Shown: positions 9,930 to 22,765 of the stretch, one piece after another | How positions within the stretch are numbered: the first letter of the stretch is position 1 | Layout of the letters: every line of letters starts with the position of its first letter | DNA from: Jaminaea rosea | Taxonomy: Eukaryota; Basidiomycota; Exobasidiomycetes; Microstromatales | NCBI RefSeq assembly: GCF_003144245.1 | Contig: NW_020289976.1 | Coordinates: 1,240,001 to 1,304,000 of the forward strand | Reading direction: 5' to 3' | DNA length: 64,000 bases | Made by a program: the position numbers and the translations under genes | Notes under the pieces: generated by a model | Database searches by the model: none | What the model was told of the DNA's origin: nothing | Seen by the model: only the letters and a program-made list of their open reading frames with translations

Positions 9930-12900
9930 CTACGCCAACGCATCGTGCACATCGGCTCCCTCCTCGGCACCTACGTCCGCCGTCGTGAAGTTCAAGAACT
10001 GCTGGGGCCTATGCGCCTCATTCCAGAACGAGATGGGCGCATCCAAGACGTACCCAGTCTTGACCGTCGGGCTCCACTGAGCGCTCAAGCTCAGCCCGTA
10101 GTTCCACACCTTGTCCTGCGGGACGAGCGTAGTGCCCAGAATGCGGTCAGAAAGGAGGAGCTGTACCTTGTCCGCCATTGTCGACGGGTTGAACCCTCCT
10201 TGACCCGAGGCAGCATCGCTTTGGTTGGCCTTGCGACCCCACTCGAAGCCCGCGACCGATAGATTGTACGCAGCCAAGCTGACCGAGCCTGGAGTGAAGG
10301 CCGCAGTGATGCAGATGGAGCTTGCGCCCCACTCTGGGTGCGAAGCCATGGTGCGCGCATGCGAGGCCACGTCCATCGACGAGAGGTGGGGCAGATCCAT
10401 CGCCTGCGTCTTGATCCAGCCGAGTGGCTCCAGGTCCTTAAGCATGAAGTCGTGCTGCGGCAGGTCCGAAGGAAGCTCGACGCTGTTATTGCTGCCACGC
10501 TGCGGGACCCAGACGATGACTTTCACCTCGCGCACGCTAGGCGCATCCGGCGGAGCAACACCGTACAGGTAGCCGGCGACCGTCGTGCGCAGATCGGCGT
10601 TCACGATGAAGGTCTTGAGGATGTTCTTAGGCAGGACGTACGTGAGCGACCCAATGTCGTCCTTGACATCGTCGTTGCTGACGTAGAGATGCTGGCACCT
10701 GAGCGGCAAATTCGTCGACGAAAGGCAGCGCACTCTCCAGTCGGACTTGGAGCTGAAGTGCTGCGTCTCGTACTGCGTTGTCGTCACCGTCGTGATTTCG
10801 TCGCCGTGGATGTTCGACGACTTCGTCTGCGTGGCCGTCACCTGCTGGGCCGCCTCTGCGCTCTTTTCGATCTCGGCCATCTGCTGACGCTGCACTGACG
10901 GGGCCTGGATCTCCTGCCCGAGGATAATGTCGCGAATCTCGGAGCTGGTGAGCGAGGCCACGTTGACCGAATTGCGCTTCCCGTAGTCCTGGAGAATGAG
11001 GTCGCGCAAGGCTACTTCAACCTTGACCCACTCGTCGTCGCTCAATGTCGGCCAGATGTGGTGCGCCTCAGTAACGGTCGAAACGTTGGGGCGGAGGATA
11101 ATCTTGGCCTTCTCCTGGTTGACGTGGAGGGCGCGCAGCAAGAGCAGGCAACGAGAGAAGGCAGTGTAGCTCGAGATGGAGGACAGCCAATCATCGTACA
11201 GACTGTACAGGACCATCTGTGGCTGCGTCGCTCGCAGAATGAGGTCACCGAACTTTTCGAGCTTCATGCAGGCCTGGAAGGGAAGCTGCAGCTCTGAGCC
11301 CTTGATGACGATGTTGGGGAAGTCGAGCAAGTGGACCTCGAGCGGGTCAAGCATACCCTTGCGCGTGACAATGACCTGCTTGGGCTGCTCTTCGACGGGC
11401 AATGAGCGGACGAGGGCGGCCACTTCTTCAGCCGTCTTCCACTTGGCCAGCTGGCCCAGACGCTTCTGGCCAGCCCAGACACTAGTGTGAATAATCTTGA
11501 GGAAGAGCTGACCAGTGCGTGGGTTGAGAATGAAGATGGCTCCGTTGATGGGTTTGGTGACCAGATTACCCTCGAAGGTGCGGTGGATCGTGACGCGGTA
11601 CACGTTTGTGTCGTCGACCATCCAAATGACCTGGTTCGAGAACAGCTCGGCGTAGTTGCCCGACGTGAGGTAGGGCTCTGTCGGCTCGGAGCTGTACAGC
11701 TGGAGCGACTTGCGAATGCGCTCACGCAGCACGTACAGGGCAGGGTTGGCCTTGTGAATCTTGCCCATCGCCTGCTGAATGAGCGCCTTGGAGCCGGGGA
11801 ACCAGTTGCCGTACGCCGAGTACTGATTGTAAGCCAGATCGAGGGCAATCAGAACACCAGTGGGCGAAGGGTAGATGGACGTCGAGTCGCTTGTGTAGTC
11901 GAGGAACTTCGCGCGAGCGTAGCGCTCCACGTCGTGTGAGTCAAAGTCACCCCATCGCAGCTGTACGTCCAACCACCATTTGCTCGTACTGGAGCCGTCC
12001 ATGACGTCGCGACCGTCCGTCAACAGCGAAGGGCGCGAGATGGGCCACTTGTGGCTGGCGAATAAGAGCACATCTGCGCAACTCGAGTTCATCTTGTACG
12101 ACTTTCGCGGATGGATCGTCTCCTTCTGCACCGTCTCAATCTGCAGCGCCTCAAGCTCCTGGTCAAAGACCTGACACAGGTCCATGACGACGCTCTCGTG
12201 GATCTTCTGCCACAAGTGAGCACGGAAAAGCTGAATGTACGAAATCTTGAGCGTCGGCAGCTTGCCGTGCATAAAGATGCCCGTCAAGTCGAGCTGCACC
12301 TGGAAACCTACGTAGACGTTGGCTCGGTTGATCGTCGGACTCCACCAGAGCGTGAATCGACGATTGGGCACTTGCGATAGACCAGAGCGCTGAGCGTTGG
12401 TGAGTTTCTTGAACTTCATCTGCTCCTCGAATCCAGACGCCTTCTCCCAGAAGAGACCCTCCCACGTCGTATGCGCCGTACCAGCAAAGAGCGTGTGCGC
12501 AAGGATGCCCTCAATACCGCCGAGCGCCGCAATGACATCAACTCGGTAGGCGTTGAGGTTCCAGAGCTTTCCATCGTGGCGCTGATTGGTCCAGATGAAA
12601 GGATCGTGCTTGAGGATCTGGTATTGCTTGAAGTGTTGACGCATGCGCCACTGCTTGTCGAAGGCTAGCACAGTGCGGTCCTTCTGGAAGAGCGTGTTGA
12701 TACGAGGTAGACCACGATCCCACGAGTCCTCGAGGTCTTCAAGGGTGAGGCGACGATTCTGAGCGTTGGCCTCCTTGCGCTTCTGAGCGTACTCGGACCA
12801 GACTCGAGCACTGTCGGCGAACTCAGACTCCCACGGTACAAGGTATCGGTACAAGGCGGGGATGAGAGCCTCCTCGTCCTCTGCACCTCCTGTCCTCAAT

Positions 12901-15166
12901 CCGGCTCTGAAGTGAGTGATAGAGCCATCGACTTGCTTGGACCATCGCAAGTCGGACGCAGGGATCTGAATGTGGCTCATCGACAGCATGCCGAGGCCAC
13001 CAAGCTCCTTCGGGCAGTAGAAGAGGACGGGAGGGAAACGCGACGGCATCTTGGAGTTGAGCGAGGCTTTGATCCTCGCCATTGTCTTCGACTCGCCCTT
13101 GACAATGACGTCGAGAAGTTCGGGCGTGGAGACAACGGCCTCGCGGTAGTAGGTCATGAGCGAAATGAGAGTCGAGTTCCACTTGTTGATGATCTTGCTG
13201 AATGTCGTCGCACCTGCAGACATGAGGACCTGCCGGACACGATTGTTGAATGCTTGCACTCCCTCGTCGCTGACGCGCAGGAAGGCATTCGCTGTGCGCT
13301 CTCCCGTAGCGCTTTGCACTAGAGACCACACAGCATCTCTCGCCTCGTTCACATCGCCGGCTCTCGCCTTGGGCAGGATCCTTGTCTCGAAGCCGCCCAT
13401 CGAGAAGAGCGTGTTCGGATTGTCCTTGCTGTAGACCGAGGCGAAGGTAGTGTCCCACTCAATCGTTGTGAGGGCTCGCGGCAACCTGTTCTTGATTTCC
13501 CAGAAGACGGCGCGACCAAGGTTGACGTCGTGCTTGATCAGCCTCATCCTGCAATCTCTGGGCCAGCAGCGCTTGTTGTTGTAGCCGAGCAGGTTCTGGT
13601 TATTCGGATCTGGCTCAGCACTGAGGTAGCGTTGAATTAGATCGCGACTCTCGTCGGCCTCGAAGCGGAAGAAGATGTGGATGCGGTCGACATAGCGCGT
13701 GTAGAGACGGATGGGGTGTCGCGTCTCGGTGGCGGTGTCCTTGAATTGCAGGAAGCCATTTGGCGTCGAGGGAGGACCCGCCATGTCGTTGGCTCGCTGC
13801 AGGCCGAGAATGAGCAAGTCGAGCACCAAACCGTAGTACGAGAAGATGAAATGGCTGAAGGCAAGGCCGCGGATGAGACCGTAGCTATTGATGTGCGTCA
13901 TGTCCTTGAATACGACTGGAATGTTGTTCTTGGCTGTCATGTAGTCGGCGATGTTGGCGTCGAGGACAAGACGCAAGAGGCGATTGAGCAAGGTAATGTC
14001 TATCTTCTCATAGACTCTGTCCAGCGAGGTCTCCATCAAGACGTTGCACTCTCCATTCGACGTGTCGTATACATTGTCGAGGTTGTTGATCGCTTGACAC
14101 CACTTGTAGACGAGCAAGGGGGGCGGCTCCTGGTCCGAGGGCTTGATCCATGGCGGGAAGAGCTGACGCTTGTCTGCCTCGTAGCTCAGGTACTGATCCA
14201 AGTAGGCATCAGTAAGCTTCTCGATGGGCTCGATGGCGTATGTCGGAATGAGTTTCTCATAGGTGTCGAAGAACTCAATGCCTGCCTCCTTGAACGATCG
14301 CTGTGTGAGCAACAGTCGCTTGATTCGAGCCAAAGTCTCGTGCGGATTGTCGAAGGCCTGCTCAATGAGAGCAAGCTCTTCTCGCTGGCTCTGGTTGAGA
14401 CGACCCTGCACGCTGTACTGCTGCTTGAGATTCTCCAGCGCCAAGACGAGAAGCTTGGTATCGTTCTTGTTGTTGAGCGACGGGAAGGGGATGGGCGCAA
14501 AGCGGCGTGACTCAAGCCAGTGGACAGTCGAGGTGTAGATGGCGACGGCTGCCTCGCTGGTGATGTACGGTCCGTCCTTGAGGTAGCCATTCTGACGCTC
14601 CTGCTCGGCCTTGAGATAAAGACGCGTGAGTCTGCCCAGGTTCTTACGTGCGACCGTCTTGTCTACCGTAGCTCCTCGACGAATGCGCTCTCGGTTGGTG
14701 TGCGCCACCGACGTCCAGTAGTCCGCCTTCTGCTTGACGTAGCGCAAGATGATATTCTCGATAGGTGCAGGCATACCGGGCACTCGCCACGGTGTGTTGC
14801 TCTTCCAGCATCGCCAGGCCTCCTGCAAGTGAGCCATGATCGTCTTGCTCTTGTTCTGGCGGATGCCCTCTGGCATCTGATCGAGAATGTCGTGGAGCAC
14901 AGCGGCACGCAGCTCGAGATCGAAGTGCGACTCGACGCGCTGCTTCGTGACGGTGCTTGCGCCGCCCTTGCTGTTACGACCCTCAAACTGACGGGCGAGC
15001 AAGTTGCCCAGCCATCTCTCGAGTAGAGGAACGATGCCGCGCAAGAAGAACATCCAGACCCTCCATGATGGAGCCCAAAAGCCCACACCAGGACCCTTAC
15101 CCACTGGCCCCGAGTTGAAGCGATGGTAGATGACGTGCTTCAGGTCCTTGCATGCTCGCACCTGGT

Positions 15167-15206
<40 letters not shown>

Positions 15207-17197
15207 GCCGACGTGATTCAGCGTGTACTGTAGGCCATCGGCAAGCTGGAAGGCGTCGACATTGCCGAGCCTGAACATGATGTGTGAGTCGACGATGAGC
15301 TTAGTGAGGCGGCCGAGTTCTCGAATGAGATGGTATGAGTTACCCATGCGTGACTTCTTGCGCTCCTTGGTCGTCAGGGTCTTGACTGGCTTCAAGTTCA
15401 TGTTGTAGTCGAGGTGAAGATAGTGCAAGCCCTTGCGGTGGATGAGGAGATTGAGGGCATTCCAGGTCTGTCGCACGACCTGCAGGCCAGCCTCAACCCA
15501 GTCGAGCTGCGTCGTTTGGAAGAATTTGGTCGACTTGAGCTGCTTGAGCAAGTATCTCTTCTTTCCAGACTTGGGCGGCTTCGTCGACAGGCAGTTGAGA
15601 ACGTAGCGCTTGAGCAGCTTTTGATAGGAGACCCTCGTCTTGACTGGCTGCCCAGGCGGGCAGTGCTCCATGTACCATCCCTCGATGAGGGGAACGTCTA
15701 GCACGCGTTTAGTGCGACCGCTGTTCCTGTTGTAGGGAGCGGGCGCCCACCAAAGCGCCAAAGCGTCCGAAGTGTATTCTCTCTCGAGCGGTTCATCCTC
15801 CATGAATGGCGCCACGCCCTCTGGCAAGCTAAACGCCTCCTCATCCGGCAGCTCGTCATCGCCTTCAATACCCTCGCCAAACACCGCATCCTCGTGACTC
15901 AGAATACGCTCCCCATCTGCATCGATTTTGTCAAACGCATCTGCGTTTGCTAGACCACGACTTGAGATGGGGTTGAGGGCCGGGTCAAAGAAGAAGGTGG
16001 GCAGATCCGGGTCGTCGGTGCGAACGAAGACGTTCTTGGGTTCGTGGTAGATGCCCAGATGTACGGCTCGCGGGCGGCTGTTGTAGAGGTGCGGGAACGC
16101 CACTTTGTACTCTGTGCGAATCTGCTGGCGAATGATGACCTTGCGAATATCGTTGAACTCGTTCCAGTCATCATCGTAGCTCTCCGCATCCTTGAAGAGT
16201 GGCTCAAACTTCGGACCACCGGGAATGGCCATATTGAGTGCCTTGGCTGTGAAGAAGGCCTTGCGGTCAAAGAGGTAGAAGTAGTTGGAGTCGCCGCTGT
16301 TGAAGTCGGACAAAAGCGTCTTGCCCAGGCGATACAGCGCTGCCATCTTCGGCAGGTCGAGTGTCCAATACTTGTACGACGTGCCATTGACGTGCTCAGG
16401 GTCGTCTGCCAGCGGCTTGTGGTCGTAGAACCAATCGATGATCGCTGAGTCCTCCTCCTCGTCGAGCTCGAGCTGGATTGCTTCCAGCGGCTCGACATCC
16501 AGCAAATTGTCGCCGTAGTCCATCGGTGGCTCCTCATCGTCGAAAGGAGGGAAGCGCATGCGCTTGAAGTGGCGTCGATCGCGCTTTTCTCTCCTCATGG
16601 CTAGCCACATTGCCGCCCACTGAGCGTGGTATATCGGCTCAATGACCTTGGGCACATCATTGACGAAGGTGATGGCTCCTGTGATGTGATAGAGGACAGG
16701 CACTTCTCGTACCTGCTCCCAAGGCATAGGGATGTTCTCCAGAAGCTTCATCATGGCGTGAGGGATGTATTTCAAGGCGCCCAGGTGTACGCGCTTGTCG
16801 TTCCTGAACTTGCGGTTGCTCATGTCGCCATGGTCTCTGAGAGTGCAGCGAACGGTGAAGTGAAGAAGTCAGCACTTTCACTGCTGGATGCTACTGTACC
16901 TGCTTGGACTCACTTGACAATCTTTCGTACATGCTCAGGTGGCATCTCCTGCTTGCCCGTATCGACGAAGCCGCTCTTTCCCCTACGGTCGCCAAATCTT
17001 CTGCTTTGCATCTGCTGCCATTTCCTCCCCTTTGCCTCAATCTGTTCCTGAGTAAGGATGCGCGAGGGGCCTGCGCCATTGCTGTCGTAGGTGGATGGCA
17101 TCCCTGGTGGTGGGCCTCGCATCATCGAAGATGGCGCGGAGGGCGGCGGTGGGCCGCTGAAGCCTGGAGGCGGCGGCAAGGGCGATCCGCCCGACAT
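9930..17197 (-). CDS. PRP8: Pre-mRNA splicing factor Prp8
   Basis: Prp8 is the central U5 snRNP protein that cradles the spliceosome active site. Exon 1 (16914-17197) and a single long exon 2 (9930-16836) give 2396 residues; human PRP8 is 2335. Exon 1 encodes a proline-rich start and the conserved [11 protein letters not shown]; the splice restores [16 protein letters not shown]. The very conserved N-terminal block [23 protein letters not shown] is intact. The order that follows matches the family: N-terminal region, reverse-transcriptase-like core and linker, endonuclease-like and RNase H-like domains, and a C-terminal Jab1/MPN-like domain ending with HRPQQFLNF. No intein interrupts the protein, although many fungal PRP8 genes carry one. 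The intron is 77 nt. The 3' end converges on TAF10, leaving about 219 bp. Confidence 0.98.
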
Positions 17198-19282
17198 GAT
17201 GGTCGAGTGGCGGCAGCTGGCCTTGCGACGATGCTCAAACGATAAGGATAACGCTGAGCGAGGTGAGGATCAGGAATGCTGCGTGAGACGAAGACGTCGC
17301 CCACGACGGACGATGATGCGTCGCCTTCGCCGCCACTCGAGAGCGGATTGGGTAAAAACGTGGCGCGGACAGGGCAAGGTCACTCACTCAACCACGTGGC
17401 TGGCGTGTCGGCCCCTCACTGACACGGCTTCAAGGTCTGCTCCTTTCCCTCCATCGTCAAACGATGATAGCTGGGCCTCAGAGACGTTGCTACGGAAGTC
17501 ATGCATCGAGAAGGCTCGTTCGAAAAGCTCACACACAGTCTGCCGTCTTTTGAATCGCTGATCGTAAGGTACTCCTCAGCTCTCAGTCGCCTCCTCGACG
17601 GCTTAGGGCGATGACTTCCTCACGCTTTGCAGCTCCTTCTCGCGACCTTGACGCCGTAGCTTGATGATCTGATCGCACTCGTCTGGACACTACGCCGAAA
17701 GATGGCGAGCATGCTATCGAGTAATCGCCGTTCGAGCTGCGCCGTTGCGCGGCCTAGATCAAGGCGTGGCTCACACCCCTCAACCAGGACGGAGCACTCG
17801 AGTTGCGACCCTTGCCCCGGCCTGACCGGCCCTTGCTAATCGGAGGATTGGATTCTCGCACGACTCACGACTGTGTCGACCCTGCGATCACTCATGATCT
17901 GGAAGGCGGGACTCGCCTCGCGTGGGAGGGTCCCCATGTGGCTCGTGTGCTCAACCTGGGTGCCATCTCTGTGTTCGCTGACCTTCCCACACTAGCGCTT
18001 TGAGCTCGTAGCCGGGTATTGGAATAGTCAGCTCCCGCCCACTCCCAAACGCCCAACCTCCCGGCCGTGGTGAGAGTCCAGACTGCGTGGAACCCGTACG
18101 CCACGGGAACGATAGGAAGAAACGTTCACGAGGATTACGTGTGTGTCGCCTGCCATGGAAGCTGGCCCATTTGCGCGACTGGGCTTCCATCGATGGCATC
18201 GACGGCATCGGATGGCATAGATTGAGACGTGCACCGGCAAGCCTAGCGTCGACTACGATTCGACAATTTGAAAGCTTTGTCCGCTCCACGGGTTGCTCAG
18301 GCAGGTACCATTGCGCAAGGGGAGATGCTCGCCCGAGAGAGCGGTTCAGGTAGGAGGGCAGCTTCCCTGTTGAAACATCATCTCTAGCGTCCGTGTCCTC
18401 GGGACGCTACGACTGACGAGTGAGCGACGAGCGTCGTTGGTGAGCGTGGGCAATAGAGGGCAAAAGAGCTAGTCAGGCTGCTGCATGAGGCCTCACTTTG
18501 ATTCATTCGCCTGAGGTGCGGAGTCTCGGAGTTGGCTCAGTGCGAAAGGCAGCACACTGCGAGTTGGCGTCAAGAGCCGCTGCCTCCGCGGGCAGTCGAG
18601 TCGGCGTCTTCCAAACAGATCGCTTCGAGAGCGAAATGCCGGCGCTGGGTGTGCTAGCCGCCTTCTGGCTAGCGGCCAGTCAGTCAGACGTCAATCGAGC
18701 AGGCAGCCTAGTTGGACTTCCCACCCGACTTCGACATCGAGACTAGCTCACAAAAGGCGTCTCACCACGGGCGTCTGGCGTCAAGTACGGAGCACGGCGA
18801 TGGCGACCCAATCCGTTCCCAGGCGCCCGCAGGGCGTCGTCCGAGCGCGAGGCTCTTCCACACCACCTATTTGCCATCTCGCTTCGCCGGCGTGGCCCCA
18901 GATCCAGACGTCGTCGGGCGAGGCAGGTCAGGAGTCTTATTGAGGGCCACAGGGTGATGGCCGCGGCGACGGCTGCAGCGATGATGAGAAGCGCGATAGG
19001 CCAGGATGCTCTACTCTAGACCGGGGACGGGGCGAAGAGGGCCGAGATGAGGCTTGATCACAGACACCTCATCCTTGATGACGACGCAGGCGATTGTCCT
19101 TCTTACCATCATTCATCCTCGAAGCATTCCAGCACCGAATCCACCAAGGGGCATCGTACCTCCCCTGATTCATCCGCCTTTGAGCAGCGGTGATAGGTGT
19201 GCCTGACGCAGCCCACGTCTTCGCACCGTTTGCACCCTAGTCGCACGCCGACCTATCTCATCTTCTCAAATCTGCCTGTCAA
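17198..19282. other. Large intergenic region without a recognised gene
   Basis: This 2.1-kb stretch lies between the divergent starts of PRP8 and the 1160-residue gene, and is the longest gene-free stretch in the window. The open frames are short (below about 115 codons on either strand) and show no motif, signal peptide or convincing splice partner. It has no tRNA B-box or rRNA-like sequence that I can find. A short imperfect repeat of ATGGCATCG occurs near 18188-18220. It may be a long regulatory region, a spliced 5' leader or a non-coding RNA locus. Confidence 0.5.
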
Positions 19283-22200
19283 ATGACGGTGATGAGCGGC
19301 CAAGGCACCGCCATCGCCGGAGCGGCATCACATTCAGGGCCTTCCCGCGACGGCAACATGCCGCCGCAACGGCGCCCTCAACATCATTCCCAAGGGTTAA
19401 ACCTCGTCTTCGACTCATCAGATCTCCTCTCGCCAACAGACAGCGCCGGTCCCGGCTTGGATATGCTTCCTATAGCGCCACCATACCACCGTAATGACTC
19501 GATGCCAAGCGACGGCTCCCACTCTTCGACAAACACAGTGCAGGACGACGGACGGCGCTCTCACAAGCCACCTGTTCTGAGCTCCAGAGCACCCTTCGGC
19601 AACGGTGCTCAAGCCTCGTCATCCAAATTTTCACCGGCTCTGCCTTCATCTGGCTCTGTTGCACAGCGCGGTCACGATGAGGTCCCAATGGATGCCGACG
19701 GATACGATCATGCTGAGAAAGACGAAGTTCTCCAAGCCTCAGGCTCATCTCGCTGGGGACCCGCTGGTATTGGTGGATTGTCTGACCATCATTTGAGCAT
19801 GTCCTGGGGCCGAGCGGCTACAAGGAGTCCTCGTGCGCCACCGACCGATGTTCCGAGTACTCCTGTCACAGCCGGCCTCTACTCTTCGCAACTCGAGCAG
19901 GATGCAGCAACAATGCAGCGCTCTCTCGAGAACGAGATCGAGACAGACAGCGGCGATAGCAGCCTCTTCCCTCCTTCACCAGATTGCGAACAAATGGCCA
20001 ATCACGACCTCCTCTCGGCTACATTGCGGCATCTCAAGGGGCGCAAAGAGGGCCGAGCTGTTCTCGACGATTCGCATCTTGAAGACCTGCCTCTTGAGTA
20101 CGAGAATGACAAGCGCAGAGTGAAGCCGGCGTCGCGGTCTCCTTCGTCGTCAGCAGATCGAGGAGCTGATACGCCGACGGCTACCAATCTTCGCGAGCGG
20201 CGCCTTCTTGCTCACCGTCGAGGCTCGTCGGGCGGCTCAGCGCCACCTTCTGACCTTCCAGCCATTCGCACCGACGTCACGCGCGTCCACACTAAGCCAG
20301 TGCGCCCGCCGAGAAGCGAGCGCCGCAGCTCGATCTCGACCTCAGAAGCTCAATCTACTTCAAGGCCGACGAATCGCCCGCGTCTTTCCCACATGGAAAC
20401 GCCAAACGCAAGTGACACGACACTCAGCGCCAGAAATCAAGGAGAGCAGCCAACGTGGGAGGCCAAGGTACGGGCGTGGAAGGTTTCGGGCCATTTTGAA
20501 GAGCCCACGCGTACAGAATCGCCGCCAATTCTCGAGTCTGGCTACTCGGCGCGACAGCCTCTGCAGACTTGCCCTCAGCAGCCTCACCAACCCGTCCGAG
20601 AGTCACCAAAGCCCTACAACACACCTATCAACAACACTACGCTTGCAGGAGGTCGCCGCCCGAGTGCGGCTGGGCCGCAATCCATGAGGCCACCACTGCC
20701 CCGGGCACGTACAAATGACGGACAGGCTAGTGATTATCTCCGACGCCCTTTCATCTGGGCTGGCAACCCCATCTCATCAGCCTCAAAGCTGCATGGAGGC
20801 AAAGGCGGTGATTCAGTGGAGGACCTCGCGGACCCTTCCCTACTCTATGCCTGCCCTCCGTACGCGCAAGGCGGTCGAAAGGGGTCGATCAACTCGTCGA
20901 GCGGCTCGCTTCAACTGCTCTCACCGAATTCACGGTCGCGCTCAGGCTCCATCGCGGGCAGCGAGTCGTCACATGACGGGCGATCGCAGCGCGCTGGAGG
21001 CGGCTGGAGCGAGTACGCGCATAGCAACAACTCGGCCGTATCGCAGCTTCAGATCAAGGGAGGCGCCGGTGGCTATGGCGCACGTCCCTCGACGGCGAAC
21101 TCATCTCAGACTGCTCTCGTCGCTCCGGCTGCACAATATGCCGCCGCCACGTCCTCGCCGAGTGCAACGTCGAGCAGCAACTTTTCCTCTGGCTCAGAGA
21201 GCAGGATGAGAATGCGCCGCATGCACGACGAGTCGGACACGGCATACCTAGTGCGTCAAGGCCTTGCCCTCACAGAGGACGACGTGGAGGTCAGCGAGCT
21301 TCGCAGCGTTGAGCAGCACTCTTCGCTATTTGGAATTCGCCGCCGCCTTGTGTCGACGTACCCTGACCTTGGCGCGGGCGTGCTTCGCTCCGCTCTCCCT
21401 TCTCGACGATCCTCCCGCCGCAGCTCGTCTTTCGCTGATGACGAAGAGAATCGCCCCAGCTGGACGAGAATGGAGTCTGAGAAGTCGCTGCGCAAAGCTG
21501 AAGAGAAGCTTGAGGCCAGGGAGGCCGACCTGACCATCGAGGCAGTCTCAAAGCACGAGGCGACCTCGGTGAGCATCACTGTTTGGACTGAGCAGCGCGA
21601 GGGAAGGTGGACGGTGAGAGGCCCCGCGCCACCCGGCGTAGGTGTCGCCAATCGACTCCCGGATATCGGCGACGTCTGGCTCATCCCGATCGACTCGCGT
21701 GGCATCGTAGAACGCAAGAAGCTACGCTCGAACATCGAGATGGCGAGCAGCCGCACTGTCGTCGTGTGCAGCGAGTGTGTTCCCGCTCGCGCTCGAGGCA
21801 TAGACATGAACAACTGCCGGGTCTGCAAGGGCGCTGGCTGTGTTGAGAAGGTCTTCATCGCTACGGTCACGATCCGCGTTGCGACCTTCTTGCCACTCAA
21901 GCTGCCCTCCATTCACCTCATAGGTGCCCGGCTGCCTCAACTCACCTACATCGAAGCCGAGGATGAACTTTCCAGGACTGAAATGTTGCAAGACCGAGCC
22001 ATCGAGAGCACGCTCCAAGCCTGCCGCAGAGTCGGCCAGCAACACAACCTGCAGCACGATGCTCGCTTGCTGATGACCAAGGCCAAGGTCGAGCGCAAGG
22101 GAGTTATGACCGTCTCCGTGGCCTCATCTCGCTCTGGTCGCAAGCGCGTCTTTGAGGTGGTAGACCACGCAGGCAAGATCACGGAGCAGGCATCAGCCCC

Positions 22201-22765
22201 TCGTAGGCCGTCGACGTCTGCTTCACGCGCATTGACATCTGCCTCTACGACATCGCTGGGCAGCAAGAAGTCCTTCGAGTCTACAAGCGGTAGCTTGTTC
22301 GGACGTCGACCATCAGGGCAGTACGCTTCGCACACGATGCCCCGCATGGGAAGGCAGGGCTCGCACACCTTGGCTGGCAGCCTCTATTCACGAGGTGGAA
22401 ACGCTAGCACTTCGTCGACGTTGTCCACGCCTGCGACGATGACGACGGCACCTCCACCAAGACTCACACGCCCGAAGCTGAAGACGTCCAATTCAGAGAT
22501 TGGACCAAGTAGGCTCCGTCGCTCGCTGTCCTTCTCCAAGGGGCCGGGGTCAGGAGCAGCATCTGGCGACGACGGCGACTCGGACATCTTTGGGAGTGGT
22601 GGAACATTTGGTGAAAGAACTAGGGAGCCATCTCCTACTGAGAGCCCGGCGCTTGATAGCGATACGCCAGCATCTTCCGCCGCCGGCATCGCTGTAGAAA
22701 GTGCCCTCGAGGGCGGAGCTGAGGTGAAGAGGGGCAGACTTCGCTCCCTTTTCCGTAAGAAATGA
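19283..22765 (+). CDS. Large low-complexity protein with a C-terminal cysteine cluster
   Basis: A single exon encodes 1160 residues that I cannot assign to a named gene. About 640 N-terminal residues are Ser/Pro/Arg-rich and probably disordered, with many RS and SP dipeptides that could be phosphorylated. A folded part begins near residue 650 (RMRRMHDESDTAYLVRQG). It is followed by a charged helix-like stretch (EKSLRKAEEKLEAREADL) and a region beginning TSVSITVWTEQREGRW. A cysteine cluster follows: C829-x2-C832, then C845-x2-C848-KGAG-C853, which resembles half of a DnaJ-type or SSUH2-like zinc site. The segment after it (VFIATVTIRVATFLPLKLP) is strand-rich. The C-terminus is again Ser-rich and ends with a basic KRGRLRSLFRKK patch. 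The cluster suggests metal binding or protein folding work, by inference. The start is the first ATG after a long gene-free region. Confidence 0.8.
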   Translation: MTVMSGQGTAIAGAASHSGPSRDGNMPPQRRPQHHSQGLNLVFDSSDLLSPTDSAGPGLDMLPIAPPYHRNDSMPSDGSHSSTNTVQDDGRRSHKPPVLSSRAPFGNGAQASSSKFSPALPSSGSVAQRGHDEVPMDADGYDHAEKDEVLQASGSSRWGPAGIGGLSDHHLSMSWGRAATRSPRAPPTDVPSTPVTAGLYSSQLEQDAATMQRSLENEIETDSGDSSLFPPSPDCEQMANHDLLSATLRHLKGRKEGRAVLDDSHLEDLPLEYENDKRRVKPASRSPSSSADRGADTPTATNLRERRLLAHRRGSSGGSAPPSDLPAIRTDVTRVHTKPVRPPRSERRSSISTSEAQSTSRPTNRPRLSHMETPNASDTTLSARNQGEQPTWEAKVRAWKVSGHFEEPTRTESPPILESGYSARQPLQTCPQQPHQPVRESPKPYNTPINNTTLAGGRRPSAAGPQSMRPPLPRARTNDGQASDYLRRPFIWAGNPISSASKLHGGKGGDSVEDLADPSLLYACPPYAQGGRKGSINSSSGSLQLLSPNSRSRSGSIAGSESSHDGRSQRAGGGWSEYAHSNNSAVSQLQIKGGAGGYGARPSTANSSQTALVAPAAQYAAATSSPSATSSSNFSSGSESRMRMRRMHDESDTAYLVRQGLALTEDDVEVSELRSVEQHSSLFGIRRRLVSTYPDLGAGVLRSALPSRRSSRRSSSFADDEENRPSWTRMESEKSLRKAEEKLEAREADLTIEAVSKHEATSVSITVWTEQREGRWTVRGPAPPGVGVANRLPDIGDVWLIPIDSRGIVERKKLRSNIEMASSRTVVVCSECVPARARGIDMNNCRVCKGAGCVEKVFIATVTIRVATFLPLKLPSIHLIGARLPQLTYIEAEDELSRTEMLQDRAIESTLQACRRVGQQHNLQHDARLLMTKAKVERKGVMTVSVASSRSGRKRVFEVVDHAGKITEQASAPRRPSTSASRALTSASTTSLGSKKSFESTSGSLFGRRPSGQYASHTMPRMGRQGSHTLAGSLYSRGGNASTSSTLSTPATMTTAPPPRLTRPKLKTSNSEIGPSRLRRSLSFSKGPGSGAASGDDGDSDIFGSGGTFGERTREPSPTESPALDSDTPASSAAGIAVESALEGGAEVKRGRLRSLFRKK

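Noticed and set aside
9930-17197. Possible intein in PRP8, a common site in fungi
   Set aside because: The reading frame matches the family throughout and the length (2396 residues) leaves no room for an intein; no splicing or homing endonuclease motifs are seen.
18188-18220. Short ATGGCATCG-type repeats as a CRISPR-like or origin element
   Set aside because: There are only a few imperfect, adjacent copies without spacers; this is simple sequence in a eukaryotic genome.
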